Source of the DNA: Couchioplanes caeruleus
Lineage (GTDB): Bacteria > Actinomycetota > Actinomycetes > Mycobacteriales > Micromonosporaceae
Direction of reading: 5' to 3'
Assembly: GCF_003751945.1 (NCBI RefSeq)
Contig: NZ_RJKL01000001.1
Span: 6,882,001-6,946,000 of the forward strand
DNA: 64,000 nt
Part shown: positions 18,569 through 28,334 of the stretch, in pieces
How the letters are laid out: each line of letters opens with the position of its first letter
Numbering within the stretch: position 1 is the first letter of the stretch
Made by a program: the position numbers and the translations under genes
Notes under the pieces: generated by a model
Told to the model about the DNA's origin: nothing
Database searches by the model: none
Seen by the model: only the letters and a program-made list of their open reading frames with translations

Positions 18569-19431
18569 GACAGCTCGGGTGCCCCGGCGGAGCCGGCCAG
18601 CCAGGTCTTCTCCAGCGTGGCGAGGGTGCCGTCCTGGCGGAGCTGGTCCACCGCCTTGCTGACGCACGGGGTCAGCTTCGAGCCCAGATCCAGCACCAGG
18701 CCGAACTGCTCGGGCACGCCCACCTGCGGCAACTGCCCCACGATGACCCCGCCCTCGAGTTCGGCGCCGGTCATGTAGAAGGCGGTCGGCAGGTCCACGA
18801 CGATGCCGTCGACCTGCTTGTTCTCCAGGGCCTTCTTGGCGTCGTCGTTGTTGTTGAAGACCTGCGGCTTCGCGGTCGGCTTGAGCACGTCGGTGATCGC
18901 CTTGTAGCTGGTCGTGCCGACCTGGGCGCCCAGCGTGGCGTCCTTGAGCTCGGCGATCGTCTTCGCTCCGGCGATCTTCGAGCCCTTGATCGTGATCACG
19001 GTCTGCCGTACGAGGTAGTACGGCGACGAGAAGTCGACCGCCTTCTTGCGCTCCGGCGTGATCGAGAACTGGTTGATGTCGAAGTCGAAGGCCTTGGGTC
19101 CGGGCGCGATCGCGTTGTTGAACGTCACCTGCGTCCAGACCACGTTCTCCGCGGGATAGCCCAGCCGCTTGGCGACCTCGTAGGCCACCGCCGACTCGAA
19201 GCCCTTGCCGTTGCCGGGCGTGTTCTCGCTGAACCAGGGCTCGTACGCCGGGATGTCGGTGCCGATCGTCAGCTTGCCCGGCGTCCGGGTGCCGAGCGCT
19301 CCGCTCGTGCAGTCGGTGGCGGTCGCCGCGCCGCCGTTCGGCGAGGGGGCCTCGTCCGCCGGCGCGCACGCGGCCAGGGCGAGGAGCACGGCGGCGCCGG
19401 TCAGCGCCGCGACGGTGTTTCTGCTGACCAT
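18565..19431 (-). CDS. Polar amino-acid ABC transporter, substrate-binding lipoprotein
   Basis: Captures the amino acid outside the membrane. 288 residues from ATG 19431. The signal peptide ends with the lipobox LAAC (Cys22). The mature protein has the SBP type 3 pattern: [34 protein letters not shown], and [11 protein letters not shown] longer frame reaches 19866 but would lack a signal and overlap hisE-hisG. It is divergent from hisE with a gap of 102 bases, where promoters for both should lie. Confidence 0.93.
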   Translation of the reverse strand: MVSRNTVAALTGAAVLLALAACAPADEAPSPNGGAATATDCTSGALGTRTPGKLTIGTDIPAYEPWFSENTPGNGKGFESAVAYEVAKRLGYPAENVVWTQVTFNNAIAPGPKAFDFDINQFSITPERKKAVDFSSPYYLVRQTVITIKGSKIAGAKTIAELKDATLGAQVGTTSYKAITDVLKPTAKPQVFNNNDDAKKALENKQVDGIVVDLPTAFYMTGAELEGGVIVGQLPQVGVPEQFGLVLDLGSKLTPCVSKAVDQLRQDGTLATLEKTWLAGSAGAPELS

Positions 19432-19533
19432 GTGCCGCAGGCTAACCCTGGCGGCGTCCGGCGGGCCAACCCGAATCCCAAGGGTTGGGGGCGTCCGCCG
19501 CCCGGGGCGCATGAGCTGCCACAATCGGCTCCC

Positions 19534-19797
19534 GTGAAGACGTTCGAAGAGTTGTTCGCCGAGCTGCAGACGAAGGCGGCGGAACGGCCCGCGGGTTCGG
19601 GCACTGTCGCGGCGCTGGACGCCGGCGTGCACTTCATCGGGAAGAAGGTCGTCGAGGAGGCCGCCGAGTCCTGGATGGCCGCCGAGCACGAGGGGCCGCA
19701 GCGGGCCGCCGAGGAGATCTCGCAGCTCCTCTACCAGGCGCAGGTCCTCATGATCGCCACCGGTCTCGAGCTCAAGGACGTCTATCGACATCTCTGA
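19534..19797 (+). CDS. hisE: Phosphoribosyl-ATP pyrophosphohydrolase
   Basis: Second step of histidine synthesis; hydrolyses phosphoribosyl-ATP to phosphoribosyl-AMP. 87 residues, all-alpha MazG-like fold, with the metal-binding glutamates in [14 protein letters not shown] and [11 protein letters not shown]. The start is GTG 19534; no strong ribosome site is visible, so the message may be nearly leaderless. hisG follows 43 bases later, the usual actinobacterial pair. Confidence 0.94.
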   Translation: MKTFEELFAELQTKAAERPAGSGTVAALDAGVHFIGKKVVEEAAESWMAAEHEGPQRAAEEISQLLYQAQVLMIATGLELKDVYRHL

Positions 19798-19840
19798 CGT
19801 GCCCTCCGCCCGCATCGTCTCGATCGAAGGAGCACGTCCG

Positions 19841-20683
19841 ATGCTGCGCATCGCCGTACCGAACAAAGGAACCCTGTCCGCCCCGGCCGCACAGATGCTG
19901 CGCGACGCCGGTTACCGCCAGCGTACCGACGGCAAGGACCTCGTCTGCCGGGACGAGGACAATGCCGTCGAGTTCTTCTACCTGCGTCCCCGCGACATCG
20001 CCACGTACGTCGGCTCCGGCGACCTGGATCTCGGCATCACCGGCCGGGACCTGCTGGTCGACTCGGGCGTGCCGGCCCGGGAAGTGCTGGACCTCGGCTT
20101 CGGCGGGGCCACGTTCCGCTGGGCCGCCCCGGCCGGCTCGCTGGCCTCGGCGGCCGACATCGGCGGCCGGCGCATCGCCACCGCCTATCCCGGCGTGGTC
20201 GAGCGTTACCTGGACGAGCACGACCTCAAGGCCGACGTCGTCCGCCTCGACGGTGCGGTGGAGAACGCCGTGCGCCTGGGCGTGGCCGACCTCATCGCCG
20301 ATGTGGTGGAGACCGGCACCACGCTGCGCCAGGCCGGGCTGGTTACCGTCGGCGAGCCGCTGCTGCGCTCGTCGGCGATCCTGATCGGCCGGCACGAGGT
20401 GACCGAGCCCCGGGCCGCGCAGCTCGTCCGGCGCCTGCAGGGCGTGCTGGTGGCCCGCAGCTACGTGATGCTCGCCTACGACGTCCGGGCCGACCTGCTG
20501 GAGAACGCCACCGCGCTGACGCCCGGCATCGAGTCGCCGACGATCTCCCCGCTGCACCGCGAGGGGTGGGTCGCCGTCCAGGCCATGGTCCGCCGGGTGG
20601 ACGTGCACCGGATCATGGACGAGCTGTACGAGCTGGGCGCCCGCGCCATCCTGGTCACCGACATCGCCAACTGCCGGCTGTGA
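19841..20683 (+). CDS. hisG: ATP phosphoribosyltransferase (long form)
   Basis: First, feedback-regulated step of histidine synthesis, joining ATP and PRPP. 280 residues from ATG 19841, preceded by GAAGGAG; an in-frame start at 19799 lacks a ribosome site. The catalytic domain has LRIAVPNKGTL, GDLDLGITGRDLL and the PRPP loop ADVVETGTTLRQAGL. The extra C-terminal ACT-like domain (about 210-280) marks the long form, which works without HisZ and binds histidine. Confidence 0.95.
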   Translation: MLRIAVPNKGTLSAPAAQMLRDAGYRQRTDGKDLVCRDEDNAVEFFYLRPRDIATYVGSGDLDLGITGRDLLVDSGVPAREVLDLGFGGATFRWAAPAGSLASAADIGGRRIATAYPGVVERYLDEHDLKADVVRLDGAVENAVRLGVADLIADVVETGTTLRQAGLVTVGEPLLRSSAILIGRHEVTEPRAAQLVRRLQGVLVARSYVMLAYDVRADLLENATALTPGIESPTISPLHREGWVAVQAMVRRVDVHRIMDELYELGARAILVTDIANCRL

Positions 20684-20751
20684 GAGGCCGTTTCGCCGGG
20701 CGGGGGGACCTGCCCGGCGGGACGGGCCGCCGCAGTGGCAGAGTGGTGCAC

Positions 20752-21204
20752 GTGAGTACTCCCACGCATGAGGCGGTCGCGTTCCGGCCGCGTCGCATCC
20801 GCTGGGTGGCCGGCGTCTCCGCCGCCGCGGTGGTGATCCTCTTCACCGTGCTCAGCTTCGGGCTGCACGGCTCGACCGGCAGCGGCCTCGGGCAGTTCGC
20901 GCGTGGTGACCAGAGCGCGATGATCGGCCTCGGTGTGCTCGCCGCCCTGGGCATCCTGGCCTTCACCCGCCCCCGGGTACGCGCGGACGCCGACCACGTG
21001 CAGATCCGCAACGTCGTCGGCAACTTCGATCTGCCCTGGTCGGCGGTGCGCGCGGTGCGCTTCGACCGCAACTCGGCCTGGGCGATGCTGGAGCTGCACG
21101 ACGACGAGACGGTGCCGGTGCACGCGCTCCAGGCGGCCGACAAGGAGTACGCCGTCGAAGGGGTCCGGACGCTGCGGGCCCTTCATTCGGCCGCTTCCTC
21201 GTGA
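20752..21204 (+). CDS. Small membrane protein with bacterial PH domain
   Basis: 150 residues from GTG 20752; GTG codons at 20743 and 20746 are also in frame. Two predicted membrane helices (about residues 20-40 and 58-76) are followed by a cytoplasmic domain, RPRVRADADHVQIRNVVG onward. This matches the bPH_6 family (mycobacterial CFP-6 type). The function of the family is not established. It lies between hisG and the infC leader. Confidence 0.75.
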   Translation: MSTPTHEAVAFRPRRIRWVAGVSAAAVVILFTVLSFGLHGSTGSGLGQFARGDQSAMIGLGVLAALGILAFTRPRVRADADHVQIRNVVGNFDLPWSAVRAVRFDRNSAWAMLELHDDETVPVHALQAADKEYAVEGVRTLRALHSAASS

Positions 21205-21231
21205 GCTGGTAGACTTCCTCGCAGTCGACCA

Positions 21232-21250
21232 CGCCCGCGTCTCGCGGGCG
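21232..21250 (+). other. Hairpin 1 in the infC leader
   Basis: CGCCCGCG (21232-21239) and CGCGGGCG (21243-21250) form a perfect 8-bp stem with a 3-base loop. Confidence 0.55.
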
Positions 21251-21372
21251 CGAAAGAGGAGCCCGCTGGTTCCCACCCGAATCGCTCTCGCGGCGGTCGG
21301 GTCCGGTCAACCGATTCCGGGAGGTTCCGGGGTGGGTGTGCGTCCTCATGGGCGCCGATGACCGGTCGAGCG

Positions 21373-21394
21373 GGCCCCGGCATGTGCCGGGGCC
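21373..21394 (+). terminator. Candidate attenuator in the infC leader
   Basis: GGCCCCGGCA and TGCCGGGGCC form a perfect 10-bp inverted repeat separated by 2 bases, followed by TTCTGCTTT. This resembles an intrinsic terminator inside the leader, 119 bases before the infC start. Confidence 0.55.
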
Positions 21395-21512
21395 TTCTGC
21401 TTTCCCGTCGCCCGTGATTCCGGGGGTGGCGCGAGGCCGACCGACATTGGCAGGGCTTTCCGCGGCATGGCCGGGGACGGCCCACAACATGACATCGTTC
21501 TGAGGAGGCCCC

Positions 21513-22136
21513 ATCAGCGTCGAACCACGCGTTAACGAACAGATCCGGGCACGAGAGGTCCGACTGGTCGGCCCCGAGGGTGAGCAGGTGGGCATCGTCC
21601 CGCTCGAGCGCGCCCTGCAGTTGGCCGCGGACGTCGACCTGGATCTGGTCGAGGTCGCGCCGATGGCACGTCCGCCGGTGTGCAAGCTCATGGACTTCGG
21701 CAAGTTCAAGTACGAGAGTGCACTCAAGGCGCGCGAAGCCCGGCGCAACCAGCAACAGACCGTCATCAAGGAGATGAAGCTCCGTCCGAAGATCGACCCG
21801 CACGACTACGAGACCAAGAAGGGTCACGTGGTGCGGTTCCTCAAGGCGGGCGACAAGGTCAAGGTGACGATCATGTTCCGCGGTCGCGAGCAGAGCCGCC
21901 CCGAGCTGGGTTTCCGGCTCCTGCGCCGGCTCAGCGAGGAGATCTCGGAACTGGGCTTCGTCGAGGCCAGTCCCAAGCAGGACGGCCGCAACATGATCAT
22001 GGTGCTGGCTCCCCACCGGGCGACCAAGGCCGCCGCCGCGGCGACCATCGCGGCCAACGCCCGCCCGCCCCGGGAACCGCGCGAGGGCGATGGTGCCGAG
22101 GCGCCGGCCGCACCCGCGGACACCACCGCCGAATGA
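21513..22136 (+). CDS. infC: Translation initiation factor IF-3, ATC start codon
   Basis: IF3 checks start-codon/anticodon pairing on the 30S subunit. The family N-terminus [19 protein letters not shown] is encoded from ATC at 21513. In that frame a TGA stop lies at 21501-21503, and only GGA GGC CCC separate it from the ATC, so no ATG, GTG or TTG start upstream is possible. A strong GAGGAGG (21502-21508) sits 4 bases before. The next GTG (21588) would remove 25 conserved residues. 207 residues; C-terminal domain has the [11 protein letters not shown] block and an acidic Ala-rich tail. A rare start codon is the known basis of IF3 autoregulation. Confidence 0.93.
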   Translation: MSVEPRVNEQIRAREVRLVGPEGEQVGIVPLERALQLAADVDLDLVEVAPMARPPVCKLMDFGKFKYESALKAREARRNQQQTVIKEMKLRPKIDPHDYETKKGHVVRFLKAGDKVKVTIMFRGREQSRPELGFRLLRRLSEEISELGFVEASPKQDGRNMIMVLAPHRATKAAAAATIAANARPPREPREGDGAEAPAAPADTTAE

Positions 22137-22187
22137 GGTTTTCCCTCGGTTTTCCGCCGCGGGCAAGCTCAGAGTAGCTACGAAAAT

Positions 22188-22212
22188 CCCCGCCGGTCCC
22201 CGGCCGGCGGGG
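22188..22212 (+). other. Hairpin between infC and rpmI
   Basis: CCCCGCCGG (22188-22196) pairs with CCGGCGGGG (22204-22212) across a 7-base loop, 21 bases before the rpmI start. It could be an RNA-processing or translational control element. Confidence 0.5.
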
Positions 22213-22232
22213 CAGAGAGAGTAGGCGTTCAA

Positions 22233-22427
22233 GTGCCGAAGATGAAGAGCCACACCGGCATGGGCAAGCGGGTGAAGGTCACCGGCAAGGGCAAGATCGT
22301 CCGTGAGCAGGCCGGCAAGCGCCACCTGCTCGAGGGCAAGTCCTCCCACGTCACGCGCCGGATGACCGGTACGGTCGTCGTGGCCAAGGCTGACACCAAG
22401 CGAGTCAAGAAGCTGCTGGGCCGCTGA
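22233..22427 (+). CDS. rpmI: 50S ribosomal protein L35
   Basis: Small basic 64-residue component of the large ribosomal subunit. MPKMKSHTGMGKRVKVTG is the usual N-terminus. The start is GTG 22233. Second gene of the conserved infC-rpmI-rplT operon. Confidence 0.96.
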   Translation: MPKMKSHTGMGKRVKVTGKGKIVREQAGKRHLLEGKSSHVTRRMTGTVVVAKADTKRVKKLLGR

Positions 22428-22466
22428 CGCGCGCGCCACACCCGTTCCCCTGTTAGGAGTACCGAA

Positions 22467-22859
22467 ATGGCACGCGTCAAGCGGGCAGTGAACGCCCAGA
22501 AGAAGCGTCGCACGTTGCTGGAGACCGCCAGCGGATACCGCGGTCAGCGCTCACGGCTGTACCGCAAGGCCAAGGAGCAGATGCTGCACTCGATGCAGTA
22601 CTCGTACCGCGACCGCCGTGACCGCAAGGGCGACTTCCGTCAGCTCTGGATCACGCGCATCAACGCGGGCGCCCGGGCCAACGGCCTGACCTACAACCGC
22701 CTCATCCAGGGCCTGAAGCTGGCCGGCGTCGAGGTGGACCGCAAGATCCTGGCCGACATGGCCGTCAACGACGCCGCCTCGTTCGCGGCGATCGTGGAGA
22801 TCGCTCGCGCCGCCGTCGCGGCCGAGGGCACGGGCGGCGCCGCCGCCCAGGCCGCCTGA
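22467..22859 (+). CDS. rplT: 50S ribosomal protein L20
   Basis: Early-assembly protein of the large subunit that binds 23S rRNA; in other bacteria it represses its own operon. 130 residues, with [19 protein letters not shown] and the [20 protein letters not shown] block. A ribosome site TTAGGAG precedes ATG 22467. The C-terminal Ala/Gly-rich tail (about 120-130) is a minor extension. Confidence 0.96.
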   Translation: MARVKRAVNAQKKRRTLLETASGYRGQRSRLYRKAKEQMLHSMQYSYRDRRDRKGDFRQLWITRINAGARANGLTYNRLIQGLKLAGVEVDRKILADMAVNDAASFAAIVEIARAAVAAEGTGGAAAQAA

Positions 22860-22869
22860 GCACATCCTC

Positions 22870-22906
22870 TCGGGGCGTCTTCCGGTTCGTCCGGGAGGCG
22901 CCCCGA
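22870..22906 (+). terminator. Candidate terminator after rplT
   Basis: TCGGGGCG (22870-22877) pairs with CGCCCCGA (22899-22906), and an inner CCGG/CCGG stem extends it. It follows the rplT stop by about 10 bases and ends 21 bases before the next start. Confidence 0.55.
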
Positions 22907-22926
22907 TGCTGTACCCCGGAGGAAGC

Positions 22927-23721
22927 GTGACCTTCACCCCCCGTACGCCCCGGGTCGTCACGGCCCGGCGCCTGCAGCGCCGCCGCGACCGCGACCAGAC
23001 CGGCCGCTTCCTCGCGGAAGGGCCGCAGGCGGTGCGGGCCGCCCTGGCCGCGGGGGTCGTCCTCGAGCTGTTCGGTACGGACGCCGCCCTGGCCCGCCAC
23101 GGTGACCTGGCGGCGCAGGCGCCCGTGGTGTCCCCGGTGACCGACGAGGGGCTGGCCGCCCTGGCCGAGACCGTGCAGCCGCAGGGCCTCGTCGCCGTCT
23201 GCGAGCAGGTCGACGTGCCTCTGGCCGAGGCGCTGGCCAAGCAACCCCGGCTGGTGGCGGTCGTCGCGGAGATCCGCGACCCGGGCAACGCGGGTACGGT
23301 GCTGCGCACGGCCGACGCCGCCGGAGCCGGTGCGGTGGTGTTCGCGGGCGATGCCGTGGACCCGTACAACGGCAAATGTGTGCGGTCCTCCGCGGGCAGT
23401 CTGTTCCACGTGGACGTGGTGCGGGCGCCGCTGACGGTCGCCGGCGAACTGCGCGCCGCCGGGCTTCAGGTGCTGGGCACCACCGGCTACGGCGACGCCG
23501 ATCTGGACGGGCTGCTCGACGACGGGTCGCTCGCCCGGCCGACCGCCTGGCTGTTCGGTTCTGAGGCCCACGGTCTGCCCGACGACGTGCTCAAGGCCGC
23601 GGACAAGCGGGTCCGCGTACCGATCTACGGCGGGGCGGAGAGCCTTAACCTGGCTGCCGCCGCGGCGGTCTGCTTGTATGCTTCGGCGAGAGCGCAGCGC
23701 TCCCCGAGGAGTCAGTCATGA
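22927..23721 (+). CDS. TrmH/SpoU-family 23S rRNA ribose methyltransferase
   Basis: Probable 2'-O-ribose methyltransferase with a trefoil-knot SPOUT domain. 264 residues from GTG 22927, which has GGAGGA 4 bases upstream; the earlier ATG 22906 lies inside the terminator stem. The N-terminal substrate-binding domain begins RRLQRRRDRDQTGRFLAEGP. SPOUT motifs are EIRDPGNAGTVLRTADA, FGSEAHGLP and the SLNLAAAAAVCLY C-terminus. The RNA target cannot be named. Placement between rplT and pheS is common in actinobacteria. Confidence 0.9.
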   Translation: MTFTPRTPRVVTARRLQRRRDRDQTGRFLAEGPQAVRAALAAGVVLELFGTDAALARHGDLAAQAPVVSPVTDEGLAALAETVQPQGLVAVCEQVDVPLAEALAKQPRLVAVVAEIRDPGNAGTVLRTADAAGAGAVVFAGDAVDPYNGKCVRSSAGSLFHVDVVRAPLTVAGELRAAGLQVLGTTGYGDADLDGLLDDGSLARPTAWLFGSEAHGLPDDVLKAADKRVRVPIYGGAESLNLAAAAAVCLYASARAQRSPRSQS

Positions 23722-23765
23722 GTCAGATGTTTAGCCGGCCCGCTGGTCGCGGGCGCGTGCTCTGA
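23718..23765 (+). CDS. Possible 15-residue leader peptide before pheST
   Basis: ATG 23718 overlaps the methyltransferase stop (ATGA) and has GAGGA 7 bases upstream. The frame encodes MSQMFSRPAGRGRVL and stops at 23763-23765. It contains one Phe, too few for a classical phenylalanine attenuator. The 146 bases to pheS contain only a short stem (GCGG CTTCG CCGC near 23783-23795). It may be a coupling or leader peptide, or chance. Confidence 0.35.
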   Translation: MSQMFSRPAGRGRVL

Positions 23766-23821
23766 CTCGAGTTTGCCGAGAAGCGGCTTCGCCGCACTGC
23801 GAGCAACAAGAGACTGGATAG

Positions 23822-24973
<1,152 letters not shown>

Positions 24974-24975
24974 TC

Positions 24976-27453
24976 ATGAAGCTGTCCCTGTCCTGGCTGC
25001 GCGAGTACGTCGAGCTGCCGGCGCCCGTCGACGTCGCCGAGCTCGAACGGCGGCTGATCGGCCTCGGCATCGAGGTGGAGTCCATCGTCGACCAGGCCGC
25101 GACGATCAAGGGTGACCTGGTCGTCGGCCGGGTGCTGGAGATCGAGGAGCTGACCGGCTTCAAGAAGCCGATCCGCTTCTGCCGCGTCGACGTCGGCAAC
25201 CCGACGCCGCAGGAGATCGTCTGCGGCGCCCGCAACTTCGTGGCCGGCGACCTCGTCGTGGTGGTCCTGCCCGGCGGCGAGCTGCCCGGCGGCTTCACCA
25301 TCGGTGCGCGCAAGACGTACGGGCGCAACTCCCACGGCATGATCTGCTCCGCGGCCGAGCTCGGGATCAGCGACGACCACTCCGGCATCATCGTGCTCCC
25401 GCCGGAGACGGCCACGCCCGGCGCCGACGCCCGCCCGGTGATCGGCCTCGACGACGTCATCGTCGACCTGGAGATCACCCCGGACCGCGGCTACCAGATG
25501 AGTGTGCGAGGGATCGCCCGCGAGCTCGCGTACGCGTACGGCACGGCGTACACCGACCCGGGTCTCTCCCCGGCCGCGACCGCCACGGACGAGGTCCCGT
25601 ACGAGGTCACCATCGAGGACACGTACGGCTGTGACCGTTTCGCGGCGCGCGTGGTCCGGGGCATCGACCCGTCCGCGCCGTCGCCGGCCTGGATGCAGCG
25701 CCGGCTCATCGCGGCCGGCGTCCGGACCATCTCGCTCGCCGTCGACATCACCAACTACGTGATGCTCGAGCTGGGCCAGCCCATGCACGTGTTCGACCTC
25801 AATCTGCTGCGCGGCGGCCTGGTCGTGCGCCGCGCCAGGCCGGGGGAGAAGCTGACCACCCTGGACGGTGTCGCGCGTGTGCTCGACGCCGAGGACATGG
25901 TGATCTGCGACGACACCGGCCCGATCTCGCTCGCCGCGGTCATGGGCGGCGAGACCAGCGAGGTCCAGCCGGGCACGGTGGACGTCCTGCTCGAGGCCGC
26001 CCACTGGGACCCGGTCATGGTCGGCCGTACGGCCCGGCGGCACAAGCTGTTCAGCGAGGCCGCCAAGCGCTGGGAGCGCGGCGTCGACCCGCGGCTGCCC
26101 CTGGTCGCGCTCCAGCGGGCGGTCGACCTGCTCACCGCCCACGCCGGCGGCACGGTCGACGAGCGGGTGCTCGACCTCGACCACGTGGCGGGGCCCGCGC
26201 CGGTGCACCTGCCGACCGACCTGGCGAGCAACCGGATCGGTCTGGCGTACCCGCCTCAGCAGGTCGCCGAGCTGCTGGGCCAGGTCGGCTGCACGGTCGC
26301 CGGCGCCGAGCCGCTCGAGGTGACGCCGCCGTCGTGGCGCCCCGACCTGGTCGCGCCCATCGACCTGGTCGAGGAGGTGGCCCGGCTCGGCGGCTACGAC
26401 GCCATCCCGAGCGTGCTCCCGCCCGCCCGCGGCGGCCGCGGCCTGACCGAGCAGCAGTTGCGGCGGCGTACGGTCGGCCGGGCCCTGGCGGAGAACGGCT
26501 ACGTCGAGGTGCTGTCGTACCCGTTCGTCGCCCCCGGCGCGGCGGACGCATTCGGCCTGGCGCCCGACGACCCGCGCCGCAGCGCGGTCAAGCTGACCAA
26601 CCCGCTGTCGGAGCAGGAGCCGCTGCTGCGCACTTCGCTGCTGCCGCCGCTGCTGGCGACGCTGAGGCGCAACCTGGGCCGCGGCGAGCGTGACCTGGCG
26701 ATCTACGAGACGGGTACGGTGTTCCTGCCGCACCTGACGACCACGGCACCGCCGGCGCTCGGCGTGGACCACGGGCCGTCCGAAGAGGACTGGGCCGCGG
26801 CGAATGCGATCGTCCCGGAGCAGCCGTGGCACCTCGCGGCGGTGCTCACCGGCGACGTGACCCCGGCCGGCTGGTGGGGCGCGGGACGCCCGGCCACCTG
26901 GTCGGACGCCGTCGAGGCGGCCCGCATCGCCCTGTCGGCGGCCGGCATGACCCCGCAGCGTGTCACGGTCGAGGCGGCCGCGTACGCGCCGTGGCACCCC
27001 GGCCGCTGCGCCGCGATCGCCGTCGACGGCAAGGTCATCGGTCACGCGGGCGAGCTGCACCCGGCCGTCCTGTCCGCGCTCGAACTGCCCAAGCGCACCT
27101 GCGCGATGGAGCTCGACCTCGACGCGATCCCGGCCCGGCCGGTCACCCAGGCCACGAAGATCTCCAGCTTCCCGCCGGCCCTCATCGACGTCGCCCTGGT
27201 GGTGCAGTCGGGGGTGCCGGCGGCCACGGTGGAGGCGGCGCTGGCGGCGGGCGCGGGCGAGCTGCTCGAGTCGGTACGACTCTTCGACGTGTACGCCTCG
27301 GAGCAGCTCGGCGAGGGGCTGAAGAGCCTGGCGTACAAGCTGACCTTCCGCGCCGCGGACCGTACGCTGACCGTCGAGGAAGCCGTGGCGGCCCGCGACG
27401 CCGCGGTGGCCGAGGCCTCGGCCCGCACGGGGGCGACCCTGCGCGGCGCCTGA
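24976..27453 (+). CDS. pheT: Phenylalanyl-tRNA synthetase beta subunit
   Basis: Non-catalytic subunit that binds tRNA and edits Tyr-tRNA-Phe. 825 residues, normal length. Domains in order: N-terminal OB-fold tRNA-binding domain (about 40-150), B3/B4 editing domain with QPMHVFDLNLL, B5 domain with the WRPDLVAPIDLVEEVARLGGY segment, catalytic-like core, and a C-terminal ferredoxin-like anticodon domain (last 90 residues, starting ISSFPPALIDVALVV). Confidence 0.96.
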   Translation: MKLSLSWLREYVELPAPVDVAELERRLIGLGIEVESIVDQAATIKGDLVVGRVLEIEELTGFKKPIRFCRVDVGNPTPQEIVCGARNFVAGDLVVVVLPGGELPGGFTIGARKTYGRNSHGMICSAAELGISDDHSGIIVLPPETATPGADARPVIGLDDVIVDLEITPDRGYQMSVRGIARELAYAYGTAYTDPGLSPAATATDEVPYEVTIEDTYGCDRFAARVVRGIDPSAPSPAWMQRRLIAAGVRTISLAVDITNYVMLELGQPMHVFDLNLLRGGLVVRRARPGEKLTTLDGVARVLDAEDMVICDDTGPISLAAVMGGETSEVQPGTVDVLLEAAHWDPVMVGRTARRHKLFSEAAKRWERGVDPRLPLVALQRAVDLLTAHAGGTVDERVLDLDHVAGPAPVHLPTDLASNRIGLAYPPQQVAELLGQVGCTVAGAEPLEVTPPSWRPDLVAPIDLVEEVARLGGYDAIPSVLPPARGGRGLTEQQLRRRTVGRALAENGYVEVLSYPFVAPGAADAFGLAPDDPRRSAVKLTNPLSEQEPLLRTSLLPPLLATLRRNLGRGERDLAIYETGTVFLPHLTTTAPPALGVDHGPSEEDWAAANAIVPEQPWHLAAVLTGDVTPAGWWGAGRPATWSDAVEAARIALSAAGMTPQRVTVEAAAYAPWHPGRCAAIAVDGKVIGHAGELHPAVLSALELPKRTCAMELDLDAIPARPVTQATKISSFPPALIDVALVVQSGVPAATVEAALAAGAGELLESVRLFDVYASEQLGEGLKSLAYKLTFRAADRTLTVEEAVAARDAAVAEASARTGATLRGA

Positions 27454-27467
27454 GTGACCGTCGTGAT

Positions 27468-27493
27468 GGCCGGGTCCCACCAGGGGCCCGGCC
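27468..27493 (+). terminator. Terminator between convergent pheT and the next gene
   Basis: GGCCGGGTCC (27468-27477) pairs with GGGCCCGGCC (27484-27493) with one G-U pair, followed by TTCTCGT. It lies 14 bases after pheT and could serve both strands. Confidence 0.65.
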
Positions 27494-27499
27494 TTCTCG

Positions 27500-28258
27500 T
27501 CAACGTGCGATCTCGATCGGTGTGCCAGCGGGAGGATTCCCGAAGATCTCTGCCGCATTCCCGCCCCGCGCGAACAACTCGTAGCAGGCCCGCCCCGCCC
27601 ATCCGGAGCTGCCCGGCGCGAACGAGATCGTTCCGGAGGCAACGGTGAAGACGCCGTCGCTGACCATCGCCTCGGCCTCGGCGTCACCGATGCGCACCCG
27701 GACCGTCGTGCCGGCCTCGGCCGGGGCGTCGTACCAGCTCGTCTTCAGGTTGCCGTACCCGTCGGTGTAGACCACAGCCCGCTCGGGGGCGGGCGCGACG
27801 CTCACCGGCTCGCCGAGCAGACTGCCGTCTCCGCGCGCCAGCCGCGCGACGGCGGCGGGAAAGACGTCCCGGGAACGGAACTGCGACCCCGCGTCCGGCA
27901 CGTTCACCGCCCGCAGCGGCACCCCCGCGGCGGCGAGGAACGACAGGCTGGCCCCGGCCGCCACCCCCACCACCAGCACCCCGGAATCGAGGCGTGCGGC
28001 GACTAGCCGCTCCCCGGCGTTGTCCTCCCGCGGATCGTCCTCATCCTGACGAGGGGCGACGTTGGCGTACACGACCCGGTCGTCCGGCCCCTCCCCGAAG
28101 GCGAGTTGAGCCACGCAGAACCCGGCGCTGACGGTATCGAACGGCGGCACCGGAATGGCGGCGACGTCGGCTCCCGGAAGCATCAGCGCGAACCGCTGCC
28201 GCACCTCGGCGAAAGCGAGATCCCCGATGCCATAGTCGGCGACGACGGTCACAAGCAT
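27500..28258 (-). CDS. SAM-hydroxide adenosyltransferase (DUF62) family protein, divergent
   Basis: 252 residues. The family includes fluorinase and chlorinase, but most members cleave SAM with hydroxide to adenosine and methionine. Family landmarks are recognisable though diverged: VADYGIGDLAFAEVR at the N-terminus (usually TDFG.xD), SQFRSRDVFPAAVARLARG in place of the FxGRDxFAPxAAxLA block, and YTDGYGNLKTSW for the DxFGNLxTN segment. It was assigned by motif order, not by a search. It converges with pheT. No halogenase cluster is nearby. Confidence 0.65.
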   Translation of the reverse strand: MLVTVVADYGIGDLAFAEVRQRFALMLPGADVAAIPVPPFDTVSAGFCVAQLAFGEGPDDRVVYANVAPRQDEDDPREDNAGERLVAARLDSGVLVVGVAAGASLSFLAAAGVPLRAVNVPDAGSQFRSRDVFPAAVARLARGDGSLLGEPVSVAPAPERAVVYTDGYGNLKTSWYDAPAEAGTTVRVRIGDAEAEAMVSDGVFTVASGTISFAPGSSGWAGRACYELFARGGNAAEIFGNPPAGTPIEIAR

Positions 28259-28334
28259 GGCTCCAACCTACGGGAAGACCACGGCCGTGCCTGTCGAGTA
28301 CTGCGAGTCCATCGCCTCAGGGAGGGCGCGGCTA

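Larger units (their letters stand above)
21205..21512 (+). promoter_or_regulatory. Structured leader of the infC-rpmI-rplT operon
   Basis: This 308-base stretch has no convincing gene. TAGACT at 21210-21215 resembles a -10 hexamer. Downstream lie a hairpin at 21232-21250 and a strong hairpin at 21373-21394. A short frame from GTG 21333 would encode VGVRPHGRR. The layout suggests a regulated leader, possibly an attenuator controlling IF3 and ribosomal protein synthesis. The mechanism is not evident from sequence alone. Confidence 0.5.
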
